From: Chlorocebus sabaeus
Taxonomy: Eukaryota; Chordata; Mammalia; Primates; Cercopithecidae
Direction of reading: 5' to 3'
NCBI RefSeq assembly: GCF_047675955.1
Contig: NC_132904.1
Location: forward strand, 59,515,435-59,579,434
DNA: 64,000 nucleotides
Part shown: in pieces, positions 26,501-38,430 of the stretch
Layout of the letters: every line of letters begins with the position of its first letter
Numbering within the stretch: position 1 is the stretch's first letter
Notes under the pieces: generated by a model
Database searches by the model: none
Told to the model about the DNA's origin: nothing
Seen by the model: only the letters and a program-made list of their open reading frames with translations
Made by a program: the position numbers and the translations under genes

Positions 26501-27298
26501 AACTGCTTTGTGATGTGTGAATTCATCTCACAGATTTACACGTTTCTCTCATGAAGGAGTTTTCTAACACAGCTCTCGTGGAATCTGCAAAGTGATATTT
26601 CAGAGTGCATTGAGGCCTGTGGTATAAAAGGAAATATCCTCAGATGAAAACTGGAAAGAAGCATTCTGAGAAACTGCATCATGATGTGTGAATGCACCTC
26701 ACAGGGTTACACTTTTCTTTTCATTGATCTGCTTGCCTACTCTGTTTTCTTGAAATCTACAATGTAATATTTCTTAGTGTCATGAAGCTTACAGTGACAA
26801 AGGAAATATCCTTGGACAAGAACGAGAAAGAAGCTTTCTGAGAAACTGCTTTGTGATGTGTGAATTCATCTCACAGGTTTACACGTTTCTCTCCATGAAG
26901 CAGTTTCCTAACACAGTTCTCATGGAATCTTCAAAGTGACATTTCAGAGGGCATTGAGGCCTGTGGTGAAAAAGGAAGTATCCTCAGATGAAAACTGGAA
27001 AGAAGATTTCTGAGAAACTGCTGTCTCATGTGTGAATTCATCTCACAGAGATACCCTTCCTTTCGTGGAGCATTCTGTTACCACTCTTTTTCTTGAGTCC
27101 GGGAAGGGATATTTGCGTTTGCTATGAAGGCTATGTGGTCAAAGAAAATATCTTCAATTAAAAATGGTGAAAGAAGCTTTCTGAGAAACTGCTTTGTGAT
27201 GTGTGAATTCATTTCACAGAGTTAAACCACTCTTTGATGGAGGAGTTAGCTAGCGCTGTTTTTGTGGAATCTCAGAAGTGATACCTTCAATATCATGG
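23543..27298 (+). repeat. Block 3 higher-order unit copy 3, expanded to 22 monomers
   Basis: 3,756 bp between markers, about nine monomers longer than copy 2. The extra length lies at about 24,600-26,900. There the monomer with GATGAAAAGTTTAAA occurs three times (about 24,763, 25,100 and 26,300), whereas copies 1 and 2 have it once. The ACAGAAGCTTTCTGAG and CCTAACACAGTT monomers are also multiplied. This looks like internal amplification by unequal exchange. Confidence 0.78.
24241..24525 (+). repeat. Near-identical segment, right copy
   Basis: Partner of 22,026-22,310 at a distance of 2,215 bp (13 monomers). The same monomers near 19,814-20,090 show more differences (TTATGGAGAAGTC, CATAGCGGCC), so the two right-hand copies are closer to each other than to copy 1. 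Confidence 0.8.
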
Positions 27299-28143
27299 AA
27301 TACCATGGTGAAAAATGAAATATCCTCAGATAAAAACGGCAGAGAGGCCTTCTCAGACACTGCTTTGTTGTGGGTGAATTCAGCTCACAGAGTGACATCA
27401 TTGTTTTCAGTGAGAAGCTTGCTAAGAGTGTTTTCGTAGAACGGGCAATGAAACCACGGGGTCACGTTAAGACCACAAAAAGACTCAGCTGAAAAAAAAA
27501 AAGAAGATTTCTGAGAATCTGTTTGTGATGTGTGAATGCAACTCACAGAGTTAAACTTTTCTGTTCGTTCATCAGATTGCTAACACAGTTTTCTTCAAAA
27601 TTGCAGTGGGATATTTCTTTGCCCAATCAAGTTACAGTGACATAGGAAATATCTTCAGATAAAAAGTAGAAAGAAGCTTTCGGAGAAACTGCTTTGTGAT
27701 GTGTGATTTCAACTCACTGAGTTACAGCTGTATTTCATGGAGCTATTTGCTATTCCAGTTTTTGTTGAACTTCAGAACCGATATTTCGGATCGGTTTTAA
27801 GAGTACACAGCGAAAGCAAATATCCCCAGATAAAAACAAGAAAGAACTTTTCTGAGAAATTTTTTCTGATCTCTGAGTTTATCTCACAGAGTTTCATCTT
27901 TCTGTTCATGAAGCTGTTCGCTAACACTCTTCTCCTGGAATCTGCAAGGTGATATTTAGGAGCGCATTCAGCGATAGAATGAAAAAGCAAATATCTTCAG
28001 ATAAAAACTGAAAGAAGCGCTCTGAGACACTTCTATGTGATTGTGAATTCATCTAACAGAGTTTCACCTTTCTGTTCATGTAGCTGCTTGCTAACACTCT
28101 TCTCGTGAAATCTGCAAAGTGGTAAATGGGAGCGCATTGAGGG

Positions 28144-28160
28144 CTATGGTGGAAAAGGAA
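28144..28160 (-). other. pJ-alpha-type motif
   Basis: CTATGGTGGAAAAGGAA on the plus strand. It is one of three block 4 copies with the Y = C form, all followed by ATAT(T/A)ATCAGATAAAAACG. Confidence 0.68.
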
Positions 28161-28209
28161 ATATTATCAGATAAAAACGAGAAATAAGCTTTCTGTGAAT
28201 CTTCTTTGT

Positions 28210-28560
28210 GATCTGTGAATTCTTCTCACAGAGTTCCAACTTGTGTTCAGGAAGCAATTTGCTAACACTGTTCTTGTGGAAACTGCAAGGTGATATTTGG
28301 GAGTGCATTAGGGCTATGGTGAAAAAGAAAATATCCACAGATAAAACCTGGAAAGAACCGTTCTAAAAAACTGCTTTGTGATGTGTGAATGCCACTCACA
28401 GAGTTACACATTTCTTTTCATTGATCAATTTGCTAACTCTCTTTTCTTCAAATCTGCAATGGGATATTTCTTTGCGCAAAGAAGCTTGCGGTGACTAAGG
28501 AAATATACTCAAACAAAAAGGAGAAATAAGCTTTCTGAGAAACTGCTTTGTGATGTGTGA
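28210..28560 (+). repeat. Linked cassette E-D'' (copy 1)
   Basis: An E monomer with CATTAGGGCTATGGTGAA and AAAACCTGGAAAGAACCGTT is followed by a distinct D monomer. That D monomer has TCTCTTTTCTTCAAATCTGC, TTTGCGCAAAGAAGCTTGCG and ACTCAAACAAAAAG. Here the cassette is followed by an ordinary A' monomer (TAGTCCTGTTTTAGTGG), unlike the later copies, which continue into an A'' monomer. Confidence 0.75.
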
Positions 28561-29332
28561 TTTCAACTCACTAAGTTACAGCTGTATTTCGTGGGACTGT
28601 ATGCTAGTCCTGTTTTAGTGGAATCTAAGACATGACATTTTCGATTGCTTCAAATATTATACAGCCAAAGGAAATATCCTCAGATAAAAAGGAGAAAGAA
28701 GTTTTCTGAGATATTTCTTTCTGATCTGTGAATTCATCTGACAGAGTTCCACCTTCCTGTTCATGAAGCTGTTTGCTAACACTCTTCTGGTGGAATCTGC
28801 AAAGTATTTTTTGGGAGCGCATTGAGGGATATAGTGAAGAAGGAAATATCTTCACATAAAAACTGGAAAGAAACGTTCTGAGAAACTGCATTGTGATCTG
28901 TGCATTCATCTCACAGAATTCCACCTTTCTGTTCATGTAGCTGTTTGCTACCACTCTTCTCGTGGAATCTGCACAGTGATATTTAGGAGCACATTCAGCG
29001 ATAGAGTGAAAAAGGAAATATCTTCAGATAAAAATTGAAAAGAACTGTTCTGAGAAACTTCTATGTAACCTGTGCATTCATCTAACAAAGTTCCACGTTT
29101 CGGTTCATGTAACTGTTTGCTAACACACTTCTCGTGAAATCTGCTAAGTGTTATTTGGGATCGCATTGAGGGCTACAGTGAAAAAGGAAATATCTTCAGA
29201 TAAAAACTGAAAAGAAGCGTTGTGAGAAACTGCATTGTGACTTGTGAATGCAACTCACTGTGTTACACTTTTCTGTTCATTGATCAGTTTTCTAACACTG
29301 TTTTCTTGAAATCTGCAATAGGATATTTCTTT

Positions 29333-29845
29333 GCCTAATCAAGCTTATGGTGACAAACGAAATATCTTCAGATAAAAAGTAGAAAGAAGCTTTCTGAGAA
29401 ACTGCTTTGCGATGTGTGAATTCAGTTCACAAAGTACAGCTGTATTTCGTGGAGCTGTTTGCTAGTCCTGTTTTAGTGGAATCTAAGACCTGATAATTTC
29501 GATCGCTTCAAATATTATACATCCAAAAGACATATCTTCAGATAAATACTGAAAAGAAGCATTCTGAGAAACTTCTGTGTGATCTGTGAATTCATCTCAC
29601 AGAGTTCCATCTTTCCGTTCATGGAGCTGTTTGCTAACACTCTTCTCCTGGAATCTGCAAAGTGATATTTGGGAGTGCATTGAGGGCTACAGTGAAAAGG
29701 AAAATATCTTCAGATAAAAAATGAAAGAAGCGTTGTGAGAAACTGCATTGTGACCTGTGAATGTAACTCACAGTGTTATACTTTTCTGTTCATTGATCAG
29801 TTTTCTAACACTGTTTTCTTGAAATCTACAATGGGATATTTCTTT
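29333..29845 (+). repeat. 3-monomer module containing a hybrid A/C monomer
   Basis: D, then an A' monomer (TAGTCCTGTTTTAGTGG, CAAATATTATACATCC). The tail of A' changes to C-type sequence (ACATATCTTCAGATAAATAC, GAAGCATTCTGAGAAACTTC), and a C monomer follows (CTGTGTGATCTGTGAATTC) with no B monomer. This looks like crossing-over within a monomer that deleted B. The next module, 29,846 to 30,361, is also three monomers long but keeps B (CTTTCTGATTTGTGAATTC). Confidence 0.65.
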
Positions 29846-30715
29846 GTCCAATGAAGCTTATGGTGACAAAGGAAATATCTTCAGATAAAAAGTAGAAAGA
29901 AGCTTTCTGAGAAACTGCTTTGTGATGTGTGAATTCAGCTCATTGAGTTACAGCTGTGTTTCGTGGAGCTGTTTGCTAGTCCTGTTTTAGTGGAATCTAA
30001 GATCTGATATTTTCGATCGCTTCAAATATTATACGTCCAAAGGAAATATCCTCAGATAAAAACGAGAAAGACGTTTTCTCAGAAATTTCTTTCTGATTTG
30101 TGAATTCATCTGACAGAGTTCCACCTTCCTGTTCATCAAGCTGTTTGCTAACACTCTTCTGGTGGAATCTGCAAAGAGATATTTGGGAGTGCATTGAGGG
30201 CTACAGTGACAAAGGAAATGTGTTGAGATAAAAACTGAAAAGAAGCGTTCTGAGAAACTGTATTGTGATGTGTGAATGCAACTCACAAATTTACACTTTT
30301 CTACTCATTGGTCAGTTTGCTAACACAGTTTTCTTCACATCTGCAGTGAGTTTATTTCTTTGCCCAATCAAGCTTACTGTGACAAAGGAAACATTTTCAG
30401 ATAAAAGTAGAAAGTAGCTTTCTGAGAAACTGCTTTGTGATATGTGAATTCAACTCACTGAATTACAGCTGTATTTCGTGGAGCTGTTTGCTAGACCTGT
30501 TTTTGTGGAATCAAAGACCTGATATTTTCGATTGCTTTGAATACTATACTGCCAAAGGAAATATCCTCAGATAAAAACGACAAAGAAGTTTTCTAAGAAA
30601 TTTATTTTTGATCTGTGAGTTCATCTGACAGAGTTCTACCTTTCTGATCATGGAGCTGTTTGCTAACACTCTTCTCTTGGAATCTGCAAAGTGATAATTG
30701 GGAGCACATTGAGGG

Positions 30716-30732
30716 CTATGGTGGAAAAGGAA
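30716..30732 (-). other. pJ-alpha-type motif
   Basis: CTATGGTGGAAAAGGAA on the plus strand, in the monomer type also seen at 28,144 and 37,897. Confidence 0.68.
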
Positions 30733-31989
30733 ATATAATCAGATAAAAACGAGAAAGAAGTTTTCTGAGAAACTTCTTTGTGATCTGTGAATTCATTTCA
30801 CAGAGTTCCACCTTTCTGCTCATGTATCTGTTTGCTAACACTCTTCTGGTGGAATCTGCAAAGTGATATTTGGGAGCACATTGAGGGCTACAGTGAAAAA
30901 GAAAATATCTTCAGTTAGAAACTGAAAAGAAACGTTCTGAGAAACTTCTATGTGATCTGTGAATTCATCTCACACAGTTCCACCTTTCTATTCATGTAAC
31001 AGTTTTTTAACACTATTCTCCTGAAATCTGCAAAGTGATATTTGGGAACGCATTTAGGGCTACAGTGAAAAAGTAAATATCTTCAGATAAAAACTGAAAA
31101 GAAGCATTCTGAGAAACTGCCTTGTGATCTGTGAATTCATTTCACAGAGTTCCACCTTTCTCTTCTTGTGGTTGTTTGCTAACACTCTTCTTCTCGAATC
31201 TGCAAAGTGATATTTTGGAGTGCATTGAGGGCTACAGTGAAAAGGGAAATATCTTCAGATAAAAACAGAAAGGAAGCATTGTGAGAAACTGCACTGTGAC
31301 CTGTGAAAGCAACTCACTGTGTTACACTTTTCTGTTCATTGATCAGTTTTCTAACACTGTTTTCTTGAAATCTGCAATGGGATATTATTTTGCCCAATCA
31401 AACTTAGGGTGACAAGGAAAATATCTTTAGATAAAAAGTAGAAAGAAGCTTTCTGAGAAACTACTTTTTGATGTGTGATTTTAACTCACTAAGTTGCAGC
31501 TGTTTTTCATGGAGCTGTTTGCTAGTCCTGTTTTAGTGGAATCTAAGACGTGATATTTTCGATCGCTTTGAATATTATATGGCCAAAGGAAATATCCTCA
31601 GATAAAAATGAGAAAGAAGTTTTCTGAGAAATTTCTTCCTGATCTCTGAAATCATCTGACAGAGTTCCACCTTCCTGTTCATGAAGCTGTTTGCTAACAC
31701 TCTTCTCTTGGAATCTGCAAAGAGATATTTGTGAGCACATTGAGGGCTAAAGTGAAAAAGGAAATATCTTCAGATAAAAACTGAAAAGAAACGTTCTGAG
31801 AAACTCCTATGTGATCTGTGAATTCACCTGACAGAGTTTCACCTTTCTGTTCATGTAGCTGTTTGCTAACACTCTTCTCCTGGTATCTGCAAAGTGATAA
31901 TTGGGAGCACATTGAGGGCTATCGTGGAAAAGGAAATATTATCAGATAAAAACGAGTAAGAAGTTTTCTGAGAAACTTCTTTGTGATCT

Positions 31990-32480
31990 GTGAATTCATC
32001 TCACAGAGTTTCACCTTTGTGTTCATGAAGCCGTTTGCTTACACTGTTCTCGTGGAAAATGCAAGGTGATATTTGGGAGCGCATTAGGGCTATGGTGAAA
32101 AAGAAAATATCCACAGATAAAACCTGGAAAGAACCGTTCGGAGAAACTACTTTGTGATGTGTGAATGCCACTCACAGAGTTACACATTTCTTTTCATTGA
32201 TCAGTTTGCTAACTCTCTTTTCTTCAAATCTGCAATGGGATATTTCTTTGCGCAAAGAAGCTTGCGGTGACAAAGGAAATATACTCAAACAAAAAGTAGA
32301 AATAAGCTTTCTGAGAAACTGCTTTGTGATGTGTGAATTCAACTCACTGAGATACAGGTGAATTTCGAGGAATGGTTTGCTAGTCCTGTTTTTGAGGAAT
32401 CTGATAGCTGATATTTCAGATCGCTTTGAAGAGAATACACCCCAAGGAAATATCTCTATATAAAAATCAGAAAGATGCTT
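31990..32480 (+). repeat. Linked cassette E-D''-A'' (copy 2)
   Basis: Same E and D'' monomers as at 28.2 kb (GCATTAGGG at 32,081, GCGCAAAGAAG at 32,250). They are followed by an A'' monomer with GAGAGCTGATATT-like sequence and GAAGAGAATACACCCCAAGG. A'' occurs in this block only next to D''. The variants therefore travel together as a block. Confidence 0.78.
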
Positions 32481-32699
32481 TCTGAGAAATGTCTCTCTGA
32501 TATCGGAATTCATCTCACAGTGTTTCACTTTTCTATTCATGTAGCTGTTTGCTAACACACTTCTCGTGGAATTTGCAAAGTGATATTTCGGAGTGCATTG
32601 AGGGCTACAGTGAAAAAGGAAAAGTCTTCAGATAAAAAATGAAAGGAAGCGTTCTTAGAAAGTGCATTGTGATATGTGAATTCATCTCACAGAGTTCAA

Positions 32700-33150
32700 C
32701 CTTTCTGTTCATGTAGCTGTTTGCTAACACTTTTCTCCTGGAATCTGCAAAGTGATATTTGGGAGTGCTTTAGGGCTATGGTGAAAAGGAAAATATCCAC
32801 AGATAAAACCTGGAAAGAACCGTTCTGAGAAACTGCTTTGCGATGTGTGAATGCAACTCACAGAGTTACACATCTTTTTTCATTGATCAGTTTACTAACT
32901 CTCTTTTCTTCAAATCTGCAATGGGATATTTCTTTGTGCAAAGAGGCTTGCAGTGACAAAGGAAATATATTCAAACAAAAAGTAGAAATAAGCTTTCTGA
33001 GAAATTGCTTTGTGAAGTGTGAATTCAACTCACTGAATCACTGCTGTATTTCGTGGAACTGTTTGCTAGTCCTCTTTTTGTGGAATCTGAGAGCTGATAT
33101 TTCAGATTGCTTTGAAGAGTATACAGCCCAAGGAAATGTCTCCAGAAAAA
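32700..33150 (+). repeat. Linked cassette E-D''-A'' (copy 3)
   Basis: The E-type junction (TTTAGGGCTATGGTGAAAAG) sits 688 bp (4 monomers) right of copy 2. D'' (TTTGTGCAAAGAGGCTTGC) and A'' (GAGAGCTGATATTTCAGATT, GAGTATACAGCCCAAGG) follow. The E monomer's first half resembles an ordinary C monomer (CTGTTCATGTAGCTG), so the E-C join may be a hybrid. Confidence 0.72.
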
Positions 33151-33469
33151 ATCGAGAAAGAAACTTTCTCAGAAACGTCTTACTGATCTCAGAATTCATC
33201 TCACAGAGTTTCACCTTTCTGTTCATGTAGCTGTTTGCTAACACTTTTCTCGCGGAATCTGCAAAGTGATATTTTGGAGTGCATCGAGGGCTACAGTGAA
33301 AAATTAAATATCTTCAGATAAAAACTGAAAAGAAGCGTTCTCAGAAACTGCATTGTGATCTTTGAATACATCTCACCGAGTTCCACATTTCTGTTCATAT
33401 AGCTCTTTGCTAACACTCTTCTTCTGGAATCCGCAAAGTGATATTTAGGAGCGCATTGAGGGCTACAGT

Positions 33470-33520
33470 GAAAAAGGAAATATCTTCAGATCAGAGAAAC
33501 TGCATTGTGACGTGTGAAGG
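33470..33520 (+). repeat. Small internal deletion in a C/D junction
   Basis: ATATCTTCAGAT joins directly to CAGAGAAACTGCATTGTGAC. The usual AAAAACTGAAAAGAAGCGTT segment, about 20 bp, is missing. This explains the 667-bp module at 32,936-33,603, where about 686 is expected. Confidence 0.8.
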
Positions 33521-34287
33521 CAACTCACAGAGTTACACTTTTCTATTCATTGATCAGTTTGCTAACACAGTTTTCTTCAAATCTGTAGTGGGATATTTCT
33601 TTGCCGAATCAAGCTTACTGTGACAAAGAAAATATCTTCAGATAAAAAGTAGGAAGCCATTTTCTGAGAAACTGCTTTGTGATGTGTGAATTCAACTCAT
33701 TGAGTTACAGCTCTATTTCATGGAGCTGTTTGCTAGACCTGTTTCTGTGGAATCTAAGACCTGATACTTTCGATTGCTTTGAATAGTATACAGCCAAAAG
33801 AAATATCCTCAGATAAAAATGACACAGAAGTCTCCTGAGAAATTTTTTTCTCATCTATGAATTCATCTCACAGAGTTCCACCGTTCTGTTCATGTAGCTG
33901 CTTGCTAACATTCTTCTCGTGGAATCTGCAAGGTGATATTTCGGAGCACTGAGGACTACAGTGAAAAAGGAAATATCTTCAGATAAAAACTGAAAAGAAG
34001 CGTTCTGAGAAACTGCATTGCGATCTCTGCATTCATCTCACAGAGGTCCACCTTTCTTTTTATGTAACTGTTTGCTAACACTCTTCTTGTGGAATCTGCT
34101 AAGTGTTATTTGGGAATGCATTGAGGGCTACAATGAAAAAGGAAATATCTTCAGATAAAAACTGAGAAGAAGCATTCTGAGAAACTGCATTGTGATGTAT
34201 GAATGCAATTCACAGAGTTACACTTTTCTATTCATTGATCAGTTTGCTAACACAGTTTTCTTGAAATCTGTAGTGGGATACTTCTTT

Positions 34288-35830
34288 GCCAAATCAAGCT
34301 TACTCTGATAAAGGAAATATCTTCAGATAACAAGTTTACAGTCACCTTCTGAGAAACTACTTTGTGATGTGTGAATTCAACTCACTGAGATACAACTGTA
34401 TTTCGTGGAGCTGCTTGCTAGACCTGTTTTTGTGTAATCAAAGACATGATATTTTCGATTGCTTTGAATAGTATACAGCTAAAGGAAATATCCTCAGATA
34501 AAAAAGACACAGAAGTTTTCTGAGAAATTTTTTTCTGATCTGTGAATTCATCTTACAGAGTGCCACCGTTCTGTTCATGAAGCTGCTTGGTAACACTCTT
34601 ATTGTGGAATCTGCAAAGTGATATTTCGGAGTCCATTGAAGGCTAAAGCAAAAAAGGAAATATTTGCAGATGAAAACTGAATTGAAGCGTTCTGAGAAAC
34701 TTTTATATGATCTGTGAATTTATCTCAAAGAGTTCCACCTCTCTGTTCATATAGATGTTTGCTAACACTCTTCTCCTGGAATCTGCAAAGTGATATTTGG
34801 GAGCACATTGAGGGTTACAGTGAAAAAGGAAATATCTTCAGACAAAAACTGAAAAGAAGCGTTCTGAGAAACTGCATTGTGATCTGTGAATTCATCTCAC
34901 AGAGTTCCACCTTTATGTTCATGTAGCTGTTTGCTAACACTCTTCTCGTGGAAACTGAAAAGTGACATTTGGGAGTGCATTGAGGGATACAGGGAAAAAG
35001 GTCATATCTTCAGATAAAAACGGAAAATAAACGTTCTGAGAAACTTCTTTGTGACCTGTGCATTCATCTCACAGCGTTCTACGCTTCTGTTCATGTAGCT
35101 GTTTGCTAACACTCTTCTACTGGAATCTGCAAAGTGATATTTGGGAGCACATTGAGGGCTACAGTGAAAAAGGAAATATCTTCAGATAAAAACTGAAAAG
35201 AAGCATTCTGAGAAATTTCTATGTGACCTTGCATTCAACCCACAGAGTTACACCTTTCTATTCATTTAACTGTTTGCTAACACTTTTCTCTTGGAATCTG
35301 ATAAGTGACATATGGGAGCGCATTGAGGGCTATAGTGAAAAAGGAAATATCTTCAGATGAAAACTGAAAAGAAGAGTTCTGAGAAACTGCATTGTGATCT
35401 GTGAATTCATCTCACAGAGTTGCAACTTTCTGTCATGTAGCTGTTTGCTAACAACTTCTCCTGGAATCTGCAAAGTAAAATTGAGAGCGCATGGAGGGCT
35501 GCAGTGAAAAAGGAAATCTCTTTAGATAAAAACTGAAAAGAAGCATTTTGAGAAACTTCTATGTGACCTGTGCATTCATCTCACAGAGTTACACCTTTCT
35601 GTTCATGTAGCTGTTGCCTAACACTCTTCTCGTGGAATCTGCTAAGTGATATTTGGGAGCACATTGACGGCTACAGTGAAAAAGGAAATCTCTTCAGATA
35701 AAAACTGAAAAGAAGCGTTGTGAGAAACTGCATTGTGACCTGTGAATGCAACTCACAATGTTACACTTTTCTATTCATTGATCAGTTTTCTATCACTGTT
35801 TTCTTGAAATCTGCGATGGGATATTTCTTT
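34288..35830 (+). repeat. Longest module, 9 monomers
   Basis: 1,543 bp from one D anchor to the next. After D, A' and B it holds six consecutive C-type monomers (about 34,690-35,710) with CTGTTCATGTAGCTG or CATTTAACTG and GAGGGCTACAGTGAAAAAGG. This is the largest C run in blocks 4 and 5 and probably a local C amplification. Confidence 0.75.
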
Positions 35831-37896
35831 GCCCAATCAAGCTCATGGTGACAAAGAAAATATCATCAGATAAAAAGTAGAAAGAAGCTTTCTGGGAAAC
35901 TGCTTTGTGATATGTGCATTCAACTCACTAAGTTACAGCTGTATTTCGTGTAGCTGTTTGATAGACCTGTTTTAGTGGTATTGAAGACCTGATATTTTTG
36001 ATCGCTTCAAATATTATACTGCCGAAAGAATTATCCTCAGATAAAAAGGAGAAAGAAGTTTTCTGAGAAATTTCTGTCTGATCTGTGAATTCATCTGACA
36101 GAGTTCCACCTTCCTGTTCATGAAGTTGTTTGCTAACAGTCTTCGCCTGGAATCTGCAAAGTGATAATTGGGATCCATTGAGGGCTACTGTGAAATAGGA
36201 AATATCTACAGATAAAAACTGAAATGAAACGATCTGAGAAACTTCTATGGGACCTGTGCATTCATTTCACAGAGTTCCACCTTTCTGTTCATGTACCTGT
36301 TTGCTAAAACTCTTCTCGTGGAATCTGCAAAGTAATATTTGGGAGCGCATTGAGGGCTACAGTGAAAAAGGAAATGTTTTCAGATAAAAACTGAAAGGAA
36401 GCGTTCTGAGAAACTGCATTGTGACGTGTGAATGCAACTCACAGAGTAACACTTTTCTATTCATTGATCAGTTTGCTAACACAGTTTTCTTGAAATCTGT
36501 AGTGGGATATTTCTTTGCCAAATCAAGCTTACTGTGACACAGTTAATATCTTCAGATAAAAAGTATAAAGTCGTTTTCTGAGAAACTACTTTGTGATGTG
36601 TGAATTCAACTCATTGAGTTACAGCTGTATTTCGTGGAGCTTTTTGCTAGACCTGTTTTTGTGGAATCTAAGATGTGATATTTTCGATCGCTTTAAATAG
36701 TATACAGCCAAAGGAAATATCCTCAGATAAAAACGACACAGAAGTTCCCTGAGAAATTTTTTTCTGATCTGTGAATTCATCTCACAGTGTTCCACCGTTC
36801 TGTTCATGTAGCTGGTTGCTAACACTCTTCTCGTGGAATCTGCAAAGTGATATTTCAGAGCGCATTGAGGGCTACAGTGAAAAAGGAAATATCTTGAGAT
36901 AAAAACTGAAATGAAGCATTCTGAGAAACTTCTATGTGATCTGTGAATTCATCTCACAGATTTCCACCTTTCTGTTCATGTAGCTGTTTGCTAACACTCT
37001 TCTCCTGGAATCTGCAAAGTGATATTTGGGAGCGCATTGAGGGCTACAGTGAAAAAGGAAATATCTTCAGATAAAAACTGAAAAGAAGCGTTCTGAGAAA
37101 CTGCATTGTGATCTGTGAATTCATCTCTCAGTGTTCCACTTTTCTGTTCATGTAGCTATTTGCTAACACTCTTCTCGTGGAATCTGCTAAGTGATACTAG
37201 GGAGCGCATTGAGGGATACAGTGTAAAATCAAATATCTTCAGATAAAAACTGAAAAGAAGCACTGTGAGAAACTGCATTGTGACCTGTAAATGCAACTCA
37301 CAGTGTTACCCTTTTCTTTCATTGATCAGTATTATAACACTGTGTTCTTGAAGTCTGCAATGGGATATTTCTTTGCCCATTCAAGCTTACAGTAACAAAG
37401 GAAATATCTTCCGTTAAAAAGTGGAAAGGAGCATTCTGAGAAACTGCTTTGTGATGTGTGAATTCAACTCACTAAGTTACAGCTGGATTTCTTGGAGATG
37501 TTTGCTAGTCCTGTTTTAGTGGAATCTTAGACCTGATATTTTAAATCTCTTCAAATATTTACAGCCAAAGTAAATATCCTCAAATAAAAACAACAAAGAA
37601 GTTTTCTGAGAAATTTCTGATCTGTGAATTCATCTGACAGAGTTCCACCTTCCTGTTCTTCAAGGTGTTTGCTAACACTCTTCTCATGGAATCTGCAAAG
37701 TGATATTTGCGAGTGCATTGACGGCTACAATGACAAAGGAAATGTCTTCAGATAAAAACTGAAAAGAAGCGTTTTCAGAAACTTCTATGTGATCTGTGAA
37801 TTCATCTCACAGAATTCCACATTTCTGTTCATGTAGCTTTTTGCTAACACTCTTCTCGTGGAATCTGCAAACTGATATTTGGGAGCGCATTGAGGG

Positions 37897-37913
37897 CTAT
37901 GGTGGAAAAGGAA
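37897..37913 (-). other. pJ-alpha-type motif
   Basis: CTATGGTGGAAAAGGAA on the plus strand, one monomer left of the motif at 38,068 and just left of cassette copy 4. Confidence 0.68.
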
Positions 37914-37969
37914 ATATAATCAGATAAAAACGAGAAACAATTTTTCTGAGAAACTTCTTTGTCATCTGT

Positions 37970-38430
37970 GAATTCATCTCACAGACTTCCACATTTGTGT
38001 TCATGAAGCCATTTGCTAATACTGTTCTCATGGAAACTGCAAAGTGATATGTGGGAGTGCATTAGGGCTATGGTGAAAAAGGAAATATCCATAGATAAAA
38101 CCTGTAAAGAACTGTTCTGAGAAACTGCTTTGTGATGTTGAATGCAACTAACAGAGTTACACATTTCTTCTCATTGATCAGTTTGCTAGCTCTCTTTTCT
38201 TCAAATCTGCAATGTGATATTTCCTTGCGCAAAGAAGCTTGTGGTGACAAAGGAAATATACTCAAACAAAAAGTAGAAAGAAGCTTTCAGAGAAACTGCT
38301 TTGAGATGTGTGAATTCAACCCACTGAGTTACAACTGTATTTCGTGGAACTGTTTGCTAGTCCTGTTTTTGTGAAATATGAGAGCTGATATTTTGGATCA
38401 CTTTGAAGAGTATATAACCCAAGAAAATGT
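37970..38430 (+). repeat. Linked cassette E-D''-A'' (copy 4)
   Basis: GCATTAGGGCTATGGTG at 38,059, AAAACCTGTAAAGAACTGTT, TTGCGCAAAGAAGCTTGTGG and A'' with GAGAGCTGATATTTTGGATC and GAGTATATAACCCAAG. It lies 5.3 kb from copy 3. The four copies share so many linked variants that separate origin is unlikely. Confidence 0.75.
38068..38084 (-). other. pJ-alpha-type motif
   Basis: CTATGGTGAAAAAGGAA on the plus strand, within the E monomer of cassette copy 4. The other E monomers carry one-base variants (AAAAAGAAA). Confidence 0.68.

Larger units (their letters stand above)
14891..27500 (+). repeat. Alpha satellite block 3, 13-monomer higher-order family
   Basis: Plus-oriented monomers of types not found in blocks 1 and 2. 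They include a type with GCATTCTGTTACC-like sequence and TTTTTGTTGAGTCTG. Another has GGACAAAGGAAAT or GACTGAGGAAAT after GAAGACTCCTC. Another has TCTATTACCACTGTCTTTGG. Another is a 12-bp-shortened type with GAGACCACAAATA. The same order of types recurs at about 2.2 kb in the right half. The left half (about 15-18.9 kb) contains related types in less regular order. D-like types (GAATGCAACTCACAGAG, TTTCTTAGCGCCATGAAGC) and A-like types (TTCAACTCACTGAATTACA) that later dominate blocks 4 and 5 are already present here. Confidence 0.93.

Noticed and set aside
32838..33230. Longest plus-strand open frame (130 codons) as a possible gene
   Set aside because: It lies entirely within D'', A'' and B/C monomers, shares its peptide pattern with other monomers, and has no promoter, splice or domain signal. 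It is a by-product of a monomer length divisible by 3.
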